This document shows, piece by piece, positions 7,626-10,099 of a DNA stretch of 10,099 bases; position 1 is the first letter of the stretch; each line of letters begins with the position of its first letter. A program made the translations under genes and the position numbers. Below the pieces are notes generated by a model. The model ran no database searches and had not been told where the DNA came from. It saw only the letters and a list, made by a program, of their open reading frames with translations. This DNA comes from an uncultured Catenibacterium sp. (GTDB lineage: Bacteria; Bacillota_I; Bacilli_A; Erysipelotrichales; Coprobacillaceae), in the NCBI GenBank assembly GCA_900764725.1, contig CAAFPB010000308.1:1-10099 (forward strand), read 5' to 3'.

Positions 7626-8746
7626 TGCAGAAACTAAGAAAGCTGTTTATTTCTTCTTTTAAATGGCGTTTGTTGATCAATATTACATTAAGTTATCTAG
7701 TCGCATTTCTTATTTATTCTATTCTAGGAATTGTATTTGATAGAATTATTCCTATTGCGGTACCTAATGAAATGCGTTATGCGTTATGTTATGCCATTTC
7801 TTTTATTGTCTTTGTAGAAATCTTCTTTAAACTCATTGATTTCACAATTGAATATATCAGAAAGCTTAGACGTTCTATCCAGCAGGTAACAAGTGGTAAT
7901 TATGGTGTACAGTGTGATGTAGAATATGATGATGAATTAGGTTCTCTTGCAGCTAACATCAATGTCTTATCAAAAACATTACTTGCAAAAGAAAAAGAAA
8001 GTGAAAAGCTTAAAGAAAAAGAAAGAGCTGCATTAGATATCGAACGTAATGCGGAAAGACAAAAGAATGAATTAATCACAAACGTGGCCCATGACTTAAG
8101 AACCCCTCTTACAACTATTGTAGGATATCTTGAGTTAATTAAAGATGATACAGCTTTATCTAAAGAAGATGTGCATAAGTATTCTGGTATTGCATATGAA
8201 AAATCAATACGTCTTCAGGAAATGATGGATGACCTCTTTGAATTCACTAAGCTTGATAATGCAGATATTAAGTTGAATAAGAGTATGATTAATCTATCTG
8301 GATTAATTATGCAGATGACAGATGAATTCTATCCTTCATTTAAAGACTGCAACATTACACCAATAGTAGATTTACCTGAAGAGAATATCTACGTTCAGGG
8401 AGATGGTCAGTTATTAGCCCGTGTATTTGATAATCTTATTTCTAATGCACTTAAGTATGGCTATCATAATACTGATTTAAAGATAGAAGTATCCGGCGAT
8501 GAGAAATATGCAACTGTTAGAGTCATCAATCATGGTGATACAATTGCGCCAGAAGATCTCCCGCTTCTATTTAATAAGTTTTATCGTACAGACTCTTCAC
8601 GAAACTCTAAAACAGGTGGTACTGGCTTAGGACTAGCTATCACTAAGAATATAGTAGACCGTCATCATGGTGATATTTCTGTTACAAGTGATGATCAAAT
8701 TACAACATTCATCGTCAAATTCAACAGATATTTCGATCAGAACTAA
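7622..8746 (+). CDS. VanS-like sensor histidine kinase with a minimal extracellular loop
   Basis: 374-aa membrane kinase, partner of the upstream regulator. Two membrane helices (about 18-40 and 53-72) are joined by only about 12 residues, so there is no real outer sensor domain. A HAMP-like linker (about 73-125) and a charged coiled coil rich in Lys and Glu (122-148) follow. The HisKA domain has H157 in NVAHDLRTPL. The HATPase_c domain has the N box NLISNALKYG (271-280) and the G box GGTGLGLAI (332-340). The D-box (G1) looks reduced: the segment around 299-312 reads VRVINHGDTIAPED, with NHGDTI where most kinases have D-x-G. This NHG variant is known from VanS-like kinases, so I regard it as active. 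The ligand cannot be predicted; the form suggests membrane stress or a helper membrane protein. Confidence 0.92.
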   Translation: MMQKLRKLFISSFKWRLLINITLSYLVAFLIYSILGIVFDRIIPIAVPNEMRYALCYAISFIVFVEIFFKLIDFTIEYIRKLRRSIQQVTSGNYGVQCDVEYDDELGSLAANINVLSKTLLAKEKESEKLKEKERAALDIERNAERQKNELITNVAHDLRTPLTTIVGYLELIKDDTALSKEDVHKYSGIAYEKSIRLQEMMDDLFEFTKLDNADIKLNKSMINLSGLIMQMTDEFYPSFKDCNITPIVDLPEENIYVQGDGQLLARVFDNLISNALKYGYHNTDLKIEVSGDEKYATVRVINHGDTIAPEDLPLLFNKFYRTDSSRNSKTGGTGLGLAITKNIVDRHHGDISVTSDDQITTFIVKFNRYFDQN

Positions 8747-8749
8747 CAC

Positions 8750-8774
8750 AAAAGACCACATCAAGTGGTCTTTT
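8750..8774. terminator. Bidirectional terminator between the two-component operon and the MBL gene
   Basis: A perfect 10-bp stem (AAAAGACCAC 8750-8759, GTGGTCTTTT 8765-8774) encloses a 5-nt loop. It is A-rich on one flank and T-rich on the other, so it can end transcripts from both converging operons. It lies 4 nt after the kinase stop and 9 nt from the MBL gene stop. Confidence 0.9.
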
Positions 8775-8783
8775 CATTTTGAA

Positions 8784-9368
8784 CTATAATTTTAATGTTT
8801 CCCCTGGCTTTATATATAAAGCATGAGGTGATTTAAAGCTTTTCGCAATATCTTCATCATATAATTGTGTAGGTGAAGTATGAATAGGAACAAAATAACG
8901 AGAATCAATTATATGTGCACAGCGACTTGCTTCCTGTGCACTCATATTATAAATACCATCTACTGGTAATAATGCATAATCTAAATCATTAAAGCTTTCC
9001 ATTTCAGGATAATAACTTGTATCTCCTGCACCATATAAAGTAATACCATCTACAGTCATAATAAAACCAACACATTCTTCTCTTGTATGGTTCTTATTTT
9101 CTGCAAGTGTTCCTTCAATCATTACTTTCTTGATCTTCTTAATAGGATATTCACCATCCACAAATAAATCTCCATGCCTTAAGATCACACCATCATCTTT
9201 TAACTTTACTAGATCAACCTGATTATGGTCACTATGTTCATGTGTTACAATCACAATATCTGCAGGCATATCATAACCCTCACCTGCATAAGGATCCACA
9301 TAAATCACCACACCTTCATTAGAAATAATGCGATAGCTTCCATGTCCTTGATACAATAATTCTGCCAT
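8784..9368 (-). CDS. MBL-fold metal-dependent hydrolase (UlaG-like)
   Basis: 194-aa cytoplasmic metallo-beta-lactamase-fold protein. The metal-binding signature is THEHSDH (42-48: H43, H45, D47, H48), followed by H94, D116 in GAGDTSYY and H163 in VPIHTSP. The ending and the LLPVDGIYNMSAQEA segment resemble the UlaG/UPF0173 group of small hydrolases, many of uncharacterised substrate. It is somewhat shorter than typical UPF0173 proteins (about 225 aa) but all ligands are present. The ATG at 9368 is preceded by AAGGAG. It appears monocistronic, with its own -10 box and the shared bidirectional terminator. The substrate is unknown; a lactonase, phosphodiesterase or nuclease-like activity would all be possible for this fold. 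Confidence 0.88.
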   Translation of the reverse strand: MAELLYQGHGSYRIISNEGVVIYVDPYAGEGYDMPADIVIVTHEHSDHNQVDLVKLKDDGVILRHGDLFVDGEYPIKKIKKVMIEGTLAENKNHTREECVGFIMTVDGITLYGAGDTSYYPEMESFNDLDYALLPVDGIYNMSAQEASRCAHIIDSRYFVPIHTSPTQLYDEDIAKSFKSPHALYIKPGETLKL

Positions 9369-9396
9369 TTTTTATATCTCCTTTATCACTCATTTA

Positions 9397-9402
9397 ATTA
9401 TA
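9397..9402 (-). promoter_or_regulatory. Probable -10 box for the MBL hydrolase gene
   Basis: A perfect TATAAT on the minus strand, 28 nt before the ATG. No good -35 hexamer is seen 16-18 nt upstream, so the call rests on the -10 alone. Confidence 0.5.
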
Positions 9403-9480
9403 TCCTTTCATGTTACACAGTGCGATAGAATGGCAAAAAATAAAAAAATTAAATTTAGTTAAAAAAATTGTAAAAACCTG

Positions 9481-9509
9481 TTGACGAATCGCATAACACT
9501 TGGTATATT
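9481..9509 (+). promoter_or_regulatory. tRNA operon promoter
   Basis: TTGACG (-35, 9481-9486) and TATATT (-10, 9504-9509) with an exact 17-nt spacer, preceded by A/T tracts (9437-9476) that could act as an UP element. The predicted +1 is near 9516, about 70 nt before the first tRNA. Confidence 0.85.
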
Positions 9510-9525
9510 ATATGAGCGTGCTTGG

Positions 9526-9578
9526 TTGGGATATGGCACTAACACTTAAGCATCGGTCTAACGGCCGGTATATCCCAA
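9526..9578 (+). other. Structured leader RNA of the tRNA operon
   Basis: A 9-bp outer stem (TTGGGATAT 9526-9534, ATATCCCAA 9570-9578) encloses a 17-nt unpaired stretch (9535-9551) and a 7-bp hairpin (ATCGGTC 9552-9558, GGCCGGT 9563-9569, including two G-U pairs) with a UAAC tetraloop. The inner hairpin abuts the outer stem and could stack on it. There is no U tract, so it is not a classic terminator. It does not match a tRNA or any leader I recognise. A role in processing or folding of the precursor is possible; the structure is seen, the function is not. Confidence 0.55.
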
Positions 9579-9585
9579 GAATATT

Positions 9586-9661
9586 GGAGGTTTAGCTCAG
9601 TTGGGAGAGCATCTGCCTTACAAGCAGAGGGTCAGCGGTTCGAGCCCGTTAACCTCCACCA
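9586..9661 (+). tRNA. tRNA-Val (anticodon TAC)
   Basis: Complete cloverleaf: acceptor GGAGGTT/AACCTCC, anticodon stem TCTGC/GCAGA with loop CTTACAA, T loop TTCGAGC, A73 and encoded CCA. First tRNA of the array. Confidence 0.97.
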
Positions 9662-9686
9662 TTTTTATTAAAATTTAGCAACACAT

Positions 9687-9762
<76 letters not shown>

Positions 9763-9764
9763 GT

Positions 9765-9849
9765 GGGGAGGTAGCGAAGTGGCTAAACGCGGCTGACTGT
9801 AACTCAGTTCTCTACGAGTTCGATGGTTCGAATCCGTCCCTCCCCACCA
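9765..9849 (+). tRNA. tRNA-Tyr (anticodon GTA)
   Basis: 85-nt class II tRNA with a long variable arm. Acceptor GGGGAGG/CCTCCCC, anticodon loop CTGTAAC, A73 and encoded CCA. Only 2 nt after tRNA-Thr. Confidence 0.96.
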
Positions 9850-9855
9850 TTCCAT

Positions 9856-9929
9856 GCGGGTGTAGTTCAATGGTAGAACTTCAGCCTTCCAAGCTGACTA
9901 CGTGGGTTCGATTCCCATCACCCGCTCCA
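9856..9929 (+). tRNA. tRNA-Gly (anticodon TCC)
   Basis: 74 nt. Acceptor GCGGGTG/CACCCGC, anticodon stem TCAGC/GCTGA with loop CTTCCAA, T73 and encoded CCA. Confidence 0.97.
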
Positions 9930-9944
9930 TTTTATATCAATTAG

Positions 9945-10020
9945 TGCTTGAATAGCTCAGCGGTAGAGCAATCGGCTGTTAACCGATCGGTCGGGGGTTC
10001 AAATCCCTCTTCAAGCGCCA
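9945..10020 (+). tRNA. tRNA-Asn (anticodon GTT)
   Basis: 76 nt. Acceptor GCTTGAA/TTCAAGC, anticodon stem ATCGG/CCGAT with loop CTGTTAA, G73 and encoded CCA. Confidence 0.97.
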
Positions 10021-10022
10021 GT

Positions 10023-10098
10023 GGCCGGTTGGAGAAACGGTTAACTCACATGCCTTTCACGCATGCATTCACGGGTTCGAATCCCGTACCGGTCACCA
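10023..10098 (+). tRNA. tRNA-Glu (anticodon TTC)
   Basis: 76 nt, ending one base before the window edge. Acceptor GGCCGGT/ACCGGTC (one G-U pair), anticodon stem CATGC/GCATG with loop CTTTCAC, T loop TTCGAAT, A73 and encoded CCA. No terminator follows within the window, so the array probably continues. Confidence 0.97.
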
Positions 10099-10099
10099 T

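Noticed and set aside
9526..9578. Degenerate tRNA at the start of the array
   Set aside because: The outer stem resembles an acceptor stem, but at 53 nt it has no T arm, D arm or CCA end, so it is described as a structured leader instead.

Overview
The window is AT-rich, low-GC Gram-positive DNA. It has strong GGAGG-type ribosome binding sites, a VanRS-like two-component pair, CCA-encoding tRNAs and a Bacillus-type pyrG attenuator. I infer a Firmicutes host, most likely a gut member of the Erysipelotrichia/Coprobacillaceae type. That placement rests on general resemblance of the proteins and gene order, not on a search. I see no phage, insertion sequence or CRISPR, so this is mostly core chromosome.

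Left part (1-4612, all minus strand): two tandem copies of an ACT-type threonine ammonia-lyase gene lie at the left edge. The first is cut by the window end; the second is complete. A terminator and a separate promoter lie between them. Upstream is a tight five-gene operon, in transcription order: a membrane-anchored Ig-like protein, a rhomboid protease, a YaiI/YqxD protein, a Cof-type HAD phosphatase and a 59-aa DUF4250 protein. Every junction in it is a 4-11 nt overlap. A sigma-A-like promoter starts the operon and a hairpin containing the last stop codon ends it.

Middle (4635-6871, minus strand): pyrG (CTP synthase) followed by ispF (isoprenoid pathway), each with its own terminator. The pyrG leader is the most informative regulatory element here. 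A good promoter places +1 on GGGC, followed at once by a short terminator hairpin and a U8 tract. This matches the logic of CTP-sensing reiterative-transcription attenuation known from Bacillus subtilis pyrG.

Right part: divergent from pyrG is an OmpR-family response regulator and a short-loop sensor kinase (6930-8746, plus strand). It converges through a bidirectional terminator on an MBL-fold hydrolase (8784-9368, minus strand). The right end is a tRNA operon: a strong promoter, a structured leader RNA of unknown role, then Val, Thr, Tyr, Gly, Asn and Glu tRNAs, probably continuing past the window.

Several starts were set downstream of the longest possible open frame, because the ribosome binding site lies inside the longer frame (Ig-like protein, ispF, pyrG, response regulator).
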